DNA of 64,000 nucleotides from JAEKNW01 sp963677815 (GCA_963677815.1 OY782499.1:1860001-1924000); one strand, 5' to 3'. Counted from the first letter of the stretch, positions 43,243 to 53,158 are shown. A program made the numbers and translations. Notes: generated from the sequence alone by a model not told the origin.

Positions 43243-46200
43243 ATGAGTAAAAAACTGTTTATTACAACAATTATTTTACTGTTTTTAGTTTCTCTTTCTG
43301 CAATGTTTGTAGAAATTGGAACCCAAGATGGAACAAGTAACTACGTACCTGTTTATGGCTTTTATGATTATGGCTGGAGCAGAGTAGTATACCAAAATTC
43401 AAGTATAGCTAATTCTATTGATATTCAAGGTATTAGCTTCAATGTTACTAACACACCGGCCGATTATACTATGCCTGGTCAACAAATTTATTTGAAACAT
43501 ACTAGTGATAGTGAAATTACTTCAGCTAGTTATATTAATCCTGCAAATGATGATTCTTATCAATTAGTTTTTGATGGATCAATTACTTATTCAGGAAGTG
43601 GCTGGGTTGATGTTGTCTTTGATACTGAGTTTGCTTATAATGGACAAGATAACCTAGAAATGTACTTTGTTAATAATGATGGCGATTATGCTTCAGGTCA
43701 ACCTATCTTTGCAACAAGTTCATCAGATGCTGAAGTATTCACCTCTGTCTACAAATATGCTGATAACACATTTCCTGAAGTTGATGGAACATTAGCAGCA
43801 TATATTCCTTGTACTCGCTTACATTTTACTGAAGAAGGAGCTCCTAGTCCTGCTGTGTTAATTAGTCCAGAAAACACAAGTATGAATATTGCTACTCCAG
43901 TAAATTTAGAATGGACAGCAGGAGAGAATACTGATTCATTTGATGTTTATTTATCAACTGACTATCAATTAGTTAATAGCAGTGATGCTTCTGCCTTGGT
44001 TAACCAACAAAGTGCTACAAGTTATACTGTAACTGATATTGAATATTTGACTCAATATTTCTGGAAGATTGTTTCTCATAATGAGACTTCAGAATTTATA
44101 GCTAGTTCTCCAGTTTATAGCTTCACTTCTGCAGCTGTTGATGGAACAATAATCGTTGGTAATGGACAAGTTGTTAATCAATCCTTACCTATGGAACCTT
44201 ACTTTGGTTATACCATATCACAAACAATTTACCTTCAAGAATGGCTAAATATTGATAATCAAAGAATTGAAGAAATTGGCTACTACTATAATGGAAATGC
44301 TGAATTTACGGAAGATAATATCCAAATCTGGATGGCTCATACAGATTTAGCAGAATTTTCTGATGCTGAATCTTGGTTAACTCAAGATCAGCTTACTTTG
44401 GTATATGATGGTTCTTTTTCTGTTCCTGCAGAAGAGGGTTGGGTTACTATAGTTTTAGATGTACCATTTAATTATAATAATACTCAAAATCTCTTAGTTG
44501 GCTTTGAATCTAACACTCAAGGCTTTTCATCTTCATCAAATGAGTTCTATGTAACATCTACCACTAATAATCAGTCACTTGAAAAACACAGTGATACTTC
44601 TAATTATGATTTTGTTACTCTCGAAGCTGGTACTCTAAGAACAGCTTATCCAAATACACTTTTTACATTTGGTAATATTCCTAATGAACCACAATTAATG
44701 GTTAATCCAGATTCTTATACTTGGGAACCTACCATAATGGGTACTCAAGGTGAAACAGTTGTATTTACCATGAGGAACTCTGGTATTGGAACACTTACAA
44801 TTAACAGTCTGGCAATTGATACCCAAGCTGAGTTTGTTTTAAGTGATACTAATACTTATCCGTTAGAACTAACTGATAATACAGCTCAGTTTACTCTTGT
44901 ATTCCAACCAGAACTTGTTGGTGATTACACTGCTAACGTAACTATCACTGATTCAGATGCAAATGAGACACTTATTGCACTTTCTGGTTCATCTTATGAT
45001 GCAACTATCTATGAATTCCCATATTTCCAAGGATTTGAAGATGTTGCAATTAACGAGCTTCCTACTGATTGGGAAGCTATAATTAATTCTTCTTCAAGTG
45101 GTGCTTATGCTCAAGTTGGAACATTAAACCCTTATCAGGGAGAGAATGTTCTTAGACTCTACAATTCTGGAGATACAGATCCTCAAGATATTAAAGCTAT
45201 AACAGCTCCTTTAGATCAGATGAATACAAGAAGAGTAAAATTCTTTGCTAGAGCATCTTCTGAAAATGGTGTTGTTTTAGGAGTTGGATCAACTTCATCA
45301 AATAATAATCCTGAAATGTACAATGAACTAACTACAATTGAATTAACAAACGAATATCAACAATTCTATGTTCATTTTAATGAAATATCTGATGATGATT
45401 CTATGCTTTGTTTCGATTATATTGGTTCTGGTTCAACTTATACAACCATTTATATTGATGATGTTACTATAGAAGATATTCCAACAGGTTCTTATGCAGA
45501 TATATCACCTCTTGATTTTGATTTAGGTAATGTTTATTTAAATAGAACTGCTCTTGCTACAGTTAATGTTGCTAACTGGGGTTCAGATGACTTAGTTGTT
45601 GATTTAACATCTGATGAATATTTCTCATTTGAAAATGAACAAGTTACAATTATATCTGGTAATAATGCAGAAATAAACTTCACTTTTACTCCACAAGCTG
45701 AAGGTCAATTTACTGGTTCCTTCTTAATTGAAACTAATGCTGATAACTTACCTGAGCAAACTATAAATGTTACTGCTTTTGTTCTACCTGCACTTCCTGA
45801 AGGTTTAGTTGTTATTGGTGATGGAGAATTAACTAATCAGAGTATTCCATTTGAACCTTGGTATCGTCATTCATATTCTCAAACTATATATTTAGCTGAA
45901 GAGATTAACATGGAAGGTCAAAGACTTGAAAAAATTTCCTGGCATTATAATGGTAATTCAGCTTGGGGACCAGATGAAATGAGAATTTTCCTTGGCCATA
46001 CAAGTGAAACAAGTTTTGCAACTACAGACTCTTGGATTGATCCAGCTAGCTTGTCAGAAGTTTATACTGGTACAATTTCTGTACCTGCAGAAGATGGTTG
46101 GGTTGAAACTCAACTCGACATGCCTTTTGTTTATGATAATACTGAGAATTTAGTAGTGGCTGTATTCCATAGTGTAGCCCAGTATCATGCCTCAAGCGAT

Positions 46201-48261
46201 GAGTTCTATTGTACTCCTACTGATGATGCTAGATCTATAATTTATTACAATGATAATAATATCCCTGATGTGTCAAATCCAGCAACTGCAAACTATATCA
46301 GAAACTCTTATCCAAATGTGCATTTAGAATTTGGTGAGGTTCCTGAAGGTGCTGATATGATAGTTTACCCTGTAGTAAACACTTTTGAGATGGTCGCAGT
46401 TGATGCTTCATCTCAAGAAAAAACTATCACTATGAGATCAATAGGTTTATCTGATGTAACTGTAATTCAAGCTCCTGTTCTTTCAGGTGATGATGCCGAT
46501 CAATTCACTATCACAACAGATAATAATACTTATCCATTAGTGCTTCCTTTCATGGAAACTGCAACTGTTGGTGTTAGTTTTACTCCTGATTCAGAAGGTA
46601 CTAAAACTGCTATTTTAGAAGTTGTAGATAATGTAAGCAGACAAACAAGAACTGTTACTCTTTCTGCTTATGCTTATGCTGATGATGGTAATGATGTTCC
46701 TGCTTCTGCAACAAACTTGACACTACCTGTAAACAATGATACCTATGCTATAATGCCTGAAGGTGATATCGATTGGTATAAGATTCCTGCTATGGGTATT
46801 GGTGATACTCTTTTAGTTGCTACTCAAGCTGCAGACGGTTCAAATATTAGTGTTAGATCTTGGCTATATGGTCCAGTAGAAGACCCAACTTCTATCAATG
46901 GTGCTGATTTTATTGCAAATGGTACTTCAATTGAAGAAGTTTTACCTGCTTCAGGTAATTATTACCTCCGTGTGGCTCAAACTTCATTAAATCCTGCTGA
47001 TGATAATTCTAATGTAGAAAGAAAAGACTTTAATGGCCAAAATACTAGAACAGTACGTGATAATATTGGACTATATAATCTTTCAGTGGATGCAAATTAT
47101 AACTACGATTATAATGCTCCAGTTAACTTAGAAGCTACTAATAGCAATGGATATGTTGAATTAACTTGGATAGAACCTGAGTATGAAAGATACTTGGTAA
47201 GTTATGATGTTTACAGAGATGATGAACAAATTAATGCTGACCCTATTGCAATAGGAACAAATACATACAGTGACCCTACTGTAATAGTTGGACAAGAATA
47301 CACTTATTATGTTGTAGCTGTTTATGAAGATCCTAATGGACAATCATTACCTTCAAATTCAGTTAGCATAACTTATTTCAGTTCTGGAGACCCACTTTGG
47401 GGTGATAATTTTGAAGAACATGCAGATTTTACTACAAATCTAAATGGTTGGATTCAACATGATGTTGACGGAGAAGCTACTTATGGTTTTTCTAATGTAG
47501 AATTTGAACATGCTGGTGAAGCTATGTCTTATATGGTATTTAATCCAAATTCAACAACACCTCCAATTACTGATATGACTGCTTATGAAGGAGATAAATT
47601 CTTAGCTTCATTCGCATCATCAGCTGGAACAAATGACGATTGGATTATCTCTCCTTATATGACTATTGGAACTACTACTGTTGTTTCTTTCTATGCTAGA
47701 TCATATACTGATGAGTATGGCTTAGAAAAATTCAGAGTATTGATGTCATTAGGTGGAGACCAACCAAGTGACTTCCAATTCTCTCTTCACCAAGGAATTG
47801 ATTATCTTGAAGCACCAACAGAATGGACTCCATATTACTTCAATTTAAGTGATCTTACAGGAACAAGCGTTAGAATTGCTATTCAGTGTATTAGTAACGA
47901 TGCATTTGTTTTCATGACAGATAATTTTAGAATTGATTCAACTGACGATGGCGTTGATAATGATGACCAACAAGTTGCTCCACTTATGAGCACTTTAGAG
48001 CAAAATTATCCTAATCCATTTAACCCAGAAACATCTATTGCTTATTCATTGAAAACTTCAGGACTCGTATCTCTTGATATCTATAATGTTAAAGGTCAAA
48101 AAGTTAAAACATTAATTAACGATAATCAGGAAGCTGGAAGTCATACTGCCGTTTGGAATGGAAGAGATGATAAAGGAAACAATGTATCTTCAGGTGTTTA
48201 TTTCTACAAATTAAAATCTGGAAACTATACCTCAACCCGTAAAATGATTTTACTCAAATAA
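43243..48261 (+). CDS. Multi-module adhesin-like surface protein with FlgD-like sorting domain
   Basis: A 1672-residue secreted protein. After a signal peptide (1-20) come three copies of a beta module (about 21-205, 303-480, 856-1035); copies 2 and 3 are clearly homologous (NQSxPxEPxxxxxxSQTIYLxExxN). Other parts are an FN3-like domain (about 205-300), three HYDIN/choice-of-anchor D-type Ig domains (about 483-590, 760-850, 1040-1145), a jelly-roll-like domain (about 595-755), a prepeptidase C-terminal (PPC) domain (about 1150-1285), an FN3 domain (about 1289-1380), a cleaved-adhesin domain as found in gingipains (about 1385-1570) and the sorting domain (1585-1672). No catalytic domain is seen, so binding is the likely role. 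AAGGAG precedes the ATG. Monocistronic; it faces the C25-like gene across a 250-base gap. Confidence 0.88.
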   Translation: MSKKLFITTIILLFLVSLSAMFVEIGTQDGTSNYVPVYGFYDYGWSRVVYQNSSIANSIDIQGISFNVTNTPADYTMPGQQIYLKHTSDSEITSASYINPANDDSYQLVFDGSITYSGSGWVDVVFDTEFAYNGQDNLEMYFVNNDGDYASGQPIFATSSSDAEVFTSVYKYADNTFPEVDGTLAAYIPCTRLHFTEEGAPSPAVLISPENTSMNIATPVNLEWTAGENTDSFDVYLSTDYQLVNSSDASALVNQQSATSYTVTDIEYLTQYFWKIVSHNETSEFIASSPVYSFTSAAVDGTIIVGNGQVVNQSLPMEPYFGYTISQTIYLQEWLNIDNQRIEEIGYYYNGNAEFTEDNIQIWMAHTDLAEFSDAESWLTQDQLTLVYDGSFSVPAEEGWVTIVLDVPFNYNNTQNLLVGFESNTQGFSSSSNEFYVTSTTNNQSLEKHSDTSNYDFVTLEAGTLRTAYPNTLFTFGNIPNEPQLMVNPDSYTWEPTIMGTQGETVVFTMRNSGIGTLTINSLAIDTQAEFVLSDTNTYPLELTDNTAQFTLVFQPELVGDYTANVTITDSDANETLIALSGSSYDATIYEFPYFQGFEDVAINELPTDWEAIINSSSSGAYAQVGTLNPYQGENVLRLYNSGDTDPQDIKAITAPLDQMNTRRVKFFARASSENGVVLGVGSTSSNNNPEMYNELTTIELTNEYQQFYVHFNEISDDDSMLCFDYIGSGSTYTTIYIDDVTIEDIPTGSYADISPLDFDLGNVYLNRTALATVNVANWGSDDLVVDLTSDEYFSFENEQVTIISGNNAEINFTFTPQAEGQFTGSFLIETNADNLPEQTINVTAFVLPALPEGLVVIGDGELTNQSIPFEPWYRHSYSQTIYLAEEINMEGQRLEKISWHYNGNSAWGPDEMRIFLGHTSETSFATTDSWIDPASLSEVYTGTISVPAEDGWVETQLDMPFVYDNTENLVVAVFHSVAQYHASSDEFYCTPTDDARSIIYYNDNNIPDVSNPATANYIRNSYPNVHLEFGEVPEGADMIVYPVVNTFEMVAVDASSQEKTITMRSIGLSDVTVIQAPVLSGDDADQFTITTDNNTYPLVLPFMETATVGVSFTPDSEGTKTAILEVVDNVSRQTRTVTLSAYAYADDGNDVPASATNLTLPVNNDTYAIMPEGDIDWYKIPAMGIGDTLLVATQAADGSNISVRSWLYGPVEDPTSINGADFIANGTSIEEVLPASGNYYLRVAQTSLNPADDNSNVERKDFNGQNTRTVRDNIGLYNLSVDANYNYDYNAPVNLEATNSNGYVELTWIEPEYERYLVSYDVYRDDEQINADPIAIGTNTYSDPTVIVGQEYTYYVVAVYEDPNGQSLPSNSVSITYFSSGDPLWGDNFEEHADFTTNLNGWIQHDVDGEATYGFSNVEFEHAGEAMSYMVFNPNSTTPPITDMTAYEGDKFLASFASSAGTNDDWIISPYMTIGTTTVVSFYARSYTDEYGLEKFRVLMSLGGDQPSDFQFSLHQGIDYLEAPTEWTPYYFNLSDLTGTSVRIAIQCISNDAFVFMTDNFRIDSTDDGVDNDDQQVAPLMSTLEQNYPNPFNPETSIAYSLKTSGLVSLDIYNVKGQKVKTLINDNQEAGSHTAVWNGRDDKGNNVSSGVYFYKLKSGNYTSTRKMILLK

Positions 48262-48301
48262 CTAATAAATATCTTTAAAAAATAGAGATAAAATAAAAGA
48301 G

Positions 48302-48327
48302 AACCCTGCTAATACGCAGGGTTTTCT
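48302..48327 (+). terminator. Terminator of the adhesin-like gene
   Basis: AACCCTGC (48302-48309) pairs with GCAGGGTT (48316-48323) around a six-base loop, followed by TTCTGTTT. Confidence 0.75.
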
Positions 48328-48340
48328 GTTTGCTTCTCTG

Positions 48341-48369
48341 ATCTACAAAGATGTCGCTACTCTGTAGCT
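48341..48369. repeat. Short repeat family E, copy 2
   Basis: Matches 7261-7289 over 29 bases with one change (CGCTAC here, CGCTCC there). It lies between a terminator and the envelope operon. Confidence 0.7.
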
Positions 48370-48384
48370 TTTAGTGTAAAGCTA

Positions 48385-48413
48385 TTGACAAAATATATCA
48401 TTAAATAAAAATG
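48385..48413 (+). promoter_or_regulatory. Possible promoter of the envelope-glycan operon
   Basis: A perfect TTGACA (48385-48390) lies 49 bases before the ATG of the ABC exporter; no convincing -10 is found at 16-18 bases (AAAATG at 17), so only the -35 is suggestive. Confidence 0.3.
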
Positions 48414-48438
48414 TTACAAACTGAGAAAAAAGGTAGAT

Positions 48439-50325
48439 ATGAATAAAAAAGTAAGAATTATAAGTAGCAAAATATTCAAGTATAAGACGAATTTAGTAGT
48501 AGGAATAATCACCATGATATTCTTTGCAATGTTCAGTGGTGCTACGATAACACTACTAGCTCCTCTCTTTGATTATGTCTTTACAGATTTGGATAGAGAA
48601 GTCATTTATACTTCTAGTACACAAATCTTTCACGCATTAATGGAAGAAACAGTAGAATACTTCCATTCTCCTCAGTTGAATATATTCAATAAGGATAGCT
48701 TAGATAGTCTGATTATGAATTACAAAGGAGTATTCGAGAAGTCTTCTCCAATTCAACTTTTATATCTAGTTTTAATAATTATCTTTATGGCTTTACTCTT
48801 AAAGAACATATTCTATATGATTAATCGTTATTCATTCACAGCACTCAGATCCAAAGCAGTGAGGGATATTCGTAATGAAATATTTAATTCTTATTTAAAA
48901 CAGTCTGTTGCTTTCTTTAATAAAAACAGGGTTGGAGATTCTATTGTACGTATGGTCAATGATGTTAATATGGTTAGTGATCTTTACATAACTTCAATAT
49001 TTAACATTTTTAGAGATTTATTAACTGTTATTATTTTTGTTTTTATTGCTTTGTTTATTAATCCTAAGCTTTTTTTGATGAGCCTTGTAATAGTACCAAT
49101 TTTTACTTATGGAGTCAGTTTTCTTGGGAAGAAAATAAAAAAATATGCTAAGAGAATTCAGGGACAGGCATCAACATTATTTTCAAATATTGAAGAAGTA
49201 CTTTCTTCTATGAAAATAGTTAAAGCTTTTTCTAAGGAAGCTTATGAACAAGAAAGAATGGGAATAATCAATGATAAATACATGAAATTAAAGATAAAGA
49301 GTCAGATTTATGCAGCTTTGAATGTTCCTCTATCTGAACTAACTTCTATGGCTACTGGTATAATTGTTATCCTTTTAGGCGCTAGAATGATAGTTGATGA
49401 CCAAACAACTTTTTCTTTAGGATCATTTACTGCTTTTTTAGCTGCTATATTCTCTATGTTGCACCCACTAAAAGTTCTTACTAAAGCATATACAGATTTT
49501 AAAAAAGCTAATGTTTCCTTAGATAGAGTGGCTGAAGTAATTCAACTAGAACAAGAGATAAAAGAAGATGTAAATCCGATTGCTAAGAAGGACTTCAAAG
49601 ATAAAATTGAGATAAAAAATTTAGTTTTTGGATATAGTGCAAACAAACCTGTAATTAATGATGTATCATTTACAATTAATAAGGGGGAAAGAATTGGTAT
49701 TGTTGGCTCTTCAGGTTCTGGTAAATCTACAGTTATTAACTTGATTAACAGACTTTATGACTATAATTCAGGGCTTATAACAATAGATGGAATTCCTTTA
49801 AAGAAAATCAAGACAACCGATTTAAGAGCATTATTTGGTTTAGTAACTCAAGAATCAATATTATTTTCTGATACAATAGCTAACAATATTTCCTATGGAA
49901 CTAAAGATGAAGTTACTAGAGAAGAAATAATTTTAGCGGCAGATATTGCTTATGCAAGTGAATTTATAGAAAAACTTGATAATTCTTATGACCACTTGCT
50001 AGACACAAAAGGGTCAAATCTGTCAGGTGGTCAAAAACAGAGAATCTGTATAGCTAGAGCTATTATAGCTAATCCACCTATCTTGATATTTGATGAAGCT
50101 ACAAGTGCTCTAGATACTGATTCGGAAAATAATGTCCAAATAGCTATTGAAAAAGCTACACAGAATAGAACTGTAATTATGATTGCTCATAGGTTATCAA
50201 CTATTATTAATAGTGATAAAATAGTAGTTATGGAAAATGGAAAAGTTGTCGGTATTGGTAAACATGACGATTTATTAGTAACTTGTGAGAGATATAAAGA
50301 ATTATACGAATTACAATATAGATAA
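48439..50325 (+). CDS. MsbA-like ABC exporter (half transporter)
   Basis: A 628-residue half-transporter: a six-helix type IV exporter domain (about 1-370) fused to an ATPase domain (about 385-628). Walker A GSSGSGKST lies near 421-429, signature LSGGQKQR near 528-535, and Walker B ILIFDEATSALD near 548-559, all intact. It should work as a homodimer. The family includes MsbA, which flips lipid A-core, and flippases for lipid-linked glycans. A long periplasmic loop between helices 1 and 2 (about 50-105) is larger than in MsbA and resembles other polysaccharide-linked exporters such as PglK. As first gene of a glycan operon it most likely flips the lipid-linked product of the following genes. 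An AAAGG ribosome site precedes the ATG. Confidence 0.88.
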   Translation: MNKKVRIISSKIFKYKTNLVVGIITMIFFAMFSGATITLLAPLFDYVFTDLDREVIYTSSTQIFHALMEETVEYFHSPQLNIFNKDSLDSLIMNYKGVFEKSSPIQLLYLVLIIIFMALLLKNIFYMINRYSFTALRSKAVRDIRNEIFNSYLKQSVAFFNKNRVGDSIVRMVNDVNMVSDLYITSIFNIFRDLLTVIIFVFIALFINPKLFLMSLVIVPIFTYGVSFLGKKIKKYAKRIQGQASTLFSNIEEVLSSMKIVKAFSKEAYEQERMGIINDKYMKLKIKSQIYAALNVPLSELTSMATGIIVILLGARMIVDDQTTFSLGSFTAFLAAIFSMLHPLKVLTKAYTDFKKANVSLDRVAEVIQLEQEIKEDVNPIAKKDFKDKIEIKNLVFGYSANKPVINDVSFTINKGERIGIVGSSGSGKSTVINLINRLYDYNSGLITIDGIPLKKIKTTDLRALFGLVTQESILFSDTIANNISYGTKDEVTREEIILAADIAYASEFIEKLDNSYDHLLDTKGSNLSGGQKQRICIARAIIANPPILIFDEATSALDTDSENNVQIAIEKATQNRTVIMIAHRLSTIINSDKIVVMENGKVVGIGKHDDLLVTCERYKELYELQYR

Positions 50326-50336
50326 GAGGAGAAAAG

Positions 50337-50717
50337 ATGTTAGTTGAAGTTTCAATCGGAGAAGTTGTTGATAAAGTAACTATACTATCTATCAAATTAG
50401 AAAAATTTAAAGATGAAAATAAACGAAATAATGTTTTGAATGAGTATAATGTTCTAAAAAAGAATATAGAATCATTAGGAATCAATGAAAAGACTCAGGA
50501 ATTTATTGATCTTAAAGAAGTGAACTTAAAACTCTGGAATATTGAAGACTCTATTAGAATCAAAGAATCTAAAGGTGAATTTGATAATGAATTCATACAG
50601 ATAGCCAGATCTGTTTATTTTGAGAATGATGTGAGAGCTGAAATTAAAAAGAAAATAAATCTAAAGTTTGGCTCTGAGTTTGTTGAAGAAAAAGAATACG
50701 TAGATTATAAAGGTTAA
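50337..50717 (+). CDS. DUF6165 family protein
   Basis: A 126-residue protein, mostly helical, without signal peptide. The start EVSIGEVVDKVTILSIKLEKF and the later VNLKLWNIEDSIRIKES ... FIQIARSVYFENDVRAEIKKKINLKFGSEFVEEKEYVDY are characteristic of DUF6165, small proteins that recur in LPS and capsule gene clusters. No catalytic residues are known to me; a scaffolding or regulatory role with glycosyltransferases is a guess. GAGGAG precedes the ATG, eleven bases after the exporter stop. Confidence 0.85.
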   Translation: MLVEVSIGEVVDKVTILSIKLEKFKDENKRNNVLNEYNVLKKNIESLGINEKTQEFIDLKEVNLKLWNIEDSIRIKESKGEFDNEFIQIARSVYFENDVRAEIKKKINLKFGSEFVEEKEYVDYKG

Positions 50718-50720
50718 TTA

Positions 50721-51113
50721 ATGAAAAAAGTACTAACTTATGGAACTTTTGACCTTTTTCATTACGGTCATTTAAGAATTTTGAAAAGAGCAAAAGCTCT
50801 GGGTGATTATCTTGTTGTTGCTGTATCTACTGATGAGTTTAATCAAATAAAAAATAAAAAAAGTACTTATCCTTATAAAGAAAGGGCTGCTATAGTTCAA
50901 GCAATCAAATATGTTGACCAAGTAATTCCTGAGAATAATTGGGAACAAAAAGTACAAGATATCCAGGAAAATGATATTGATATTCTTGTTATGGGTGATG
51001 ATTGGAAAGGTAAATTCGATAATCTAAAAGATTACTGTGAAGTTATCTATCTAGAAAGGACACCAAATATTTCCTCGACTGAGATTAAAGAAGATATCAG
51101 AGGTTTAAAATAA
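50721..51113 (+). CDS. tagD: Glycerol-3-phosphate cytidylyltransferase (TagD-like)
   Basis: A 130-residue cytidylyltransferase that activates an alditol phosphate with CTP, in the TagD family giving CDP-glycerol from sn-glycerol 3-phosphate. The N-terminal TYGTFDLFHYGHLRILKRAK holds the HxGH motif (His14, His17), the Lys-rich segment YPYKERAAIVQAIKYVDQVIPE matches TagD (family YxxRxxxVxxxxYVD), VMGDDWKGKFD (about 94-104) is diagnostic for the glycerol-phosphate type, and ISSTEIK replaces the RTEGISTT-type C-terminal motif. Length is normal. It supplies the donor for the two glycerophosphotransferase-like genes at 51114 and 54161. It ends at the base before the next ATG. Confidence 0.92.
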   Translation: MKKVLTYGTFDLFHYGHLRILKRAKALGDYLVVAVSTDEFNQIKNKKSTYPYKERAAIVQAIKYVDQVIPENNWEQKVQDIQENDIDILVMGDDWKGKFDNLKDYCEVIYLERTPNISSTEIKEDIRGLK

Positions 51114-52160
51114 ATGAATATCTCAAAATATATAATCTACTATCCTTATTTAACAGCGTGGTTTACTAGCAAACTCTTTAGAAAGAAAAAAGTAATTGAT
51201 TTCTATTGTGGAAACATAGTAGATTATATATGTTTTAAAAAAGTTCTAGCTCATTATCCAGAGATGCGAGTTATTGCCAAAAATAGAAATGTTCAAAAGA
51301 ACTTAGCTGAATATGGTGTCAAAGCCAAGTTGTATCCTTCTTATCCTGATATTGTTGTAATGTGTAGGCACTCTGCTCGTAAGTACCCTGGTAGTGGGAT
51401 TATTAAAATTGGACTCAGACACGGACCTTATCATTTCAAGGATTTTATTAATTCAAGATACTACAATGAGTTCAATAATTATCTTTTTACATCTGAATAT
51501 GAGAATGAAATTGCCACTAGAAAAGGAATAAATAATGGTATTGGAGTTGGCTATCCAAAGATAGATGACGCTTTCGATGGTTCAATAAGAAAAGATGATT
51601 TAGATAATTTAAGAAGAAAAATCAATATTGATAATTCCAAAGCTACTATTATTTTCACTGCAACGTGGAACAAAACTACCTATTCTGCAGTAAATCTTTG
51701 GTACAATCGTTTGGATGAACTAAAAGATAAGTATAATATTTTAGTTACTGTTCATGATTGGACAACTTCTGATGTTGTTGCTAGAATAAAAGAAACTAAA
51801 GGCATATATTTTATTAATGATAAAGAAGTACTACCTTATTTAATGATAGCAGACCTGCTAATTGGAGATATCTCCTCAATTATAGCTGAATTTTGTGCAT
51901 TAGATAAAGCTATAATTACTTTTAGGGTAAAAGAAGGGAAGAGAATTTCTCAAGAAATCACACAAATGTTAGAGGAAATGACTTATCGAATTGATTCTTT
52001 TGAAGAACTCTCTTCTACTATTGAAGAAGCTTTACAAGATAATGGTCAAAAGCATAGACCTGCTAGAAGAAGAAATAATGATAAATTCTTTGGTAAGCTT
52101 GATGGCAAAGCTCATGAAAGAGTCAAGAAAATAATTGATAGGTATTTAGAGAGTGAATGA
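51114..52160 (+). CDS. CDP-glycerol glycerophosphotransferase family protein (TagB/TagF-like), 1
   Basis: A 348-residue peripheral transferase of GT-B fold. The N-terminal basic, aromatic segment (MNISKYIIYYPYLTAWFTSKLFRKKK) could attach to the membrane. IGLRHGPYHFKDF (about 100-112) fits the HG-containing region of the family, and in the C-terminal half TATWNKTTYSA (family APT(F/W)R), LVTVHDWTTSD and LMIADLLIGDISSIIAEFCALDKAIITF (family AD(L/I)LI(S/T)DYSSVxFDF) mark the CDP-alditol site. It is divergent from canonical TagF: D-I-S-S replaces D-Y-S-S. Predicted to add a glycerol phosphate (or related alditol phosphate) to a lipid-linked glycan. Starts directly at the tagD stop and overlaps the ATP-grasp gene by four bases. 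Confidence 0.85.
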   Translation: MNISKYIIYYPYLTAWFTSKLFRKKKVIDFYCGNIVDYICFKKVLAHYPEMRVIAKNRNVQKNLAEYGVKAKLYPSYPDIVVMCRHSARKYPGSGIIKIGLRHGPYHFKDFINSRYYNEFNNYLFTSEYENEIATRKGINNGIGVGYPKIDDAFDGSIRKDDLDNLRRKINIDNSKATIIFTATWNKTTYSAVNLWYNRLDELKDKYNILVTVHDWTTSDVVARIKETKGIYFINDKEVLPYLMIADLLIGDISSIIAEFCALDKAIITFRVKEGKRISQEITQMLEEMTYRIDSFEELSSTIEEALQDNGQKHRPARRRNNDKFFGKLDGKAHERVKKIIDRYLESE

Positions 52161-53158
52161 TGAAATTAGGTATATTTAAGGCTTTTAGTCAACAACATAA
52201 ATATTATGTTAGAGCCTGTGAAGATTTGCAAGTTGATTATGAAGTTATAGACCTTTTAAGTTATAGATGGCTAGAAGAAATCCAAAAATCAGATTGTAAT
52301 GGATTTTTATGCAGACCACCTTCAAAATTCCAGGAACGCAAGACAATGTTTGATGAAAGATTATATCTTGTATCACATTTTTTGAAATTACCAATTTACC
52401 CTTCCTATGATGAATTATATATTTATGAAAATAAAAAGATGATGGATAACTGGCTAAGTATTAATAATTTTCCTCATGCAAAAACTTATGTTTTCTATAC
52501 AAGAGAAGAATATTTTTCATTTATTAAAGAAACCAAACTTCCTCTGGTATTTAAAACAAATATTGGCTCAACTTCCAAGGGTGTTAAAATACTCAAGAAT
52601 CGAAAATCTGCTGCTATTATTGGTAACAAAATATTTGGTAGATTTAACTCTAAACTAGCTGGAGGATATACCCCAGAAACTACAGGAAAACTAATAAAAC
52701 TCAAGGCCAAAGGTTCTTTGCAAAAACACTTTATTATACTCCAAGAGTTTCTTGATGTTAAATGGGAATGGCGTATGGTAAAAATAGATGATTCATATTT
52801 TGGACATAAGAAGTTACTCAAGGGTGATTTTGCCAGTGGATCAAAATTAAAGGGTTGGGATAGGCCAAGTGACGAACTATTATATTTAACTAAAAAAATC
52901 TGTGAAAGAGGTAACTTCCTTTCAATGGATGTAGATATATTTGAAAGTACTGATGGTAAATTCTATGTTAACGAGTTACAATCTATATTCGGACAATCAA
53001 CTGAACATCTGATGTTTGTTGATGGTAAAGCTGGAAGATTTATTTACTCAGATGATAAATTCATCTTTGAAGAAGGAAATTATAATCAAAACCAATCATT
53101 TAATCTTAGAGTAAAGCACTTCCAAAAGATTTTGAAGGAAAACTATAATGTTAAGTAA
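52157..53158 (+). CDS. ATP-grasp ligase-like protein in the envelope operon
   Basis: A 333-residue ATP-grasp protein. The preATP-grasp domain covers about 1-100 (LGIFKAFSQQHKYYVRAC; FLCRPPSKFQER). VFKTNIGSTSKGVKIL (about 131-146) is the Lys and glycine-rich ATP loop, FIILQEFLDVKWEWRMVKIDDSYFGHKKL (about 193-221) holds the hinge and Arg, and LSMDVDIFESTDGKFYVNELQS (about 257-278) has the Asp and Glu-x-(Asn-Glu) metal ligands. It is a likely carboxylate-amine or carboxylate-hydroxyl ligase with an acyl-phosphate intermediate; in this context it could attach an amino acid or similar acid to the glycan. Start ATGATG overlaps the preceding stop, so ATG 52160 is also possible. Confidence 0.82.
   Translation: MMKLGIFKAFSQQHKYYVRACEDLQVDYEVIDLLSYRWLEEIQKSDCNGFLCRPPSKFQERKTMFDERLYLVSHFLKLPIYPSYDELYIYENKKMMDNWLSINNFPHAKTYVFYTREEYFSFIKETKLPLVFKTNIGSTSKGVKILKNRKSAAIIGNKIFGRFNSKLAGGYTPETTGKLIKLKAKGSLQKHFIILQEFLDVKWEWRMVKIDDSYFGHKKLLKGDFASGSKLKGWDRPSDELLYLTKKICERGNFLSMDVDIFESTDGKFYVNELQSIFGQSTEHLMFVDGKAGRFIYSDDKFIFEEGNYNQNQSFNLRVKHFQKILKENYNVK

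Noticed and set aside
48900..49560. Possibility that the first gene of the envelope operon is a drug exporter
   Set aside because: The ABC core alone cannot exclude it, but the overlap-style packing with nine glycan genes makes lipid-linked glycan export far likelier.
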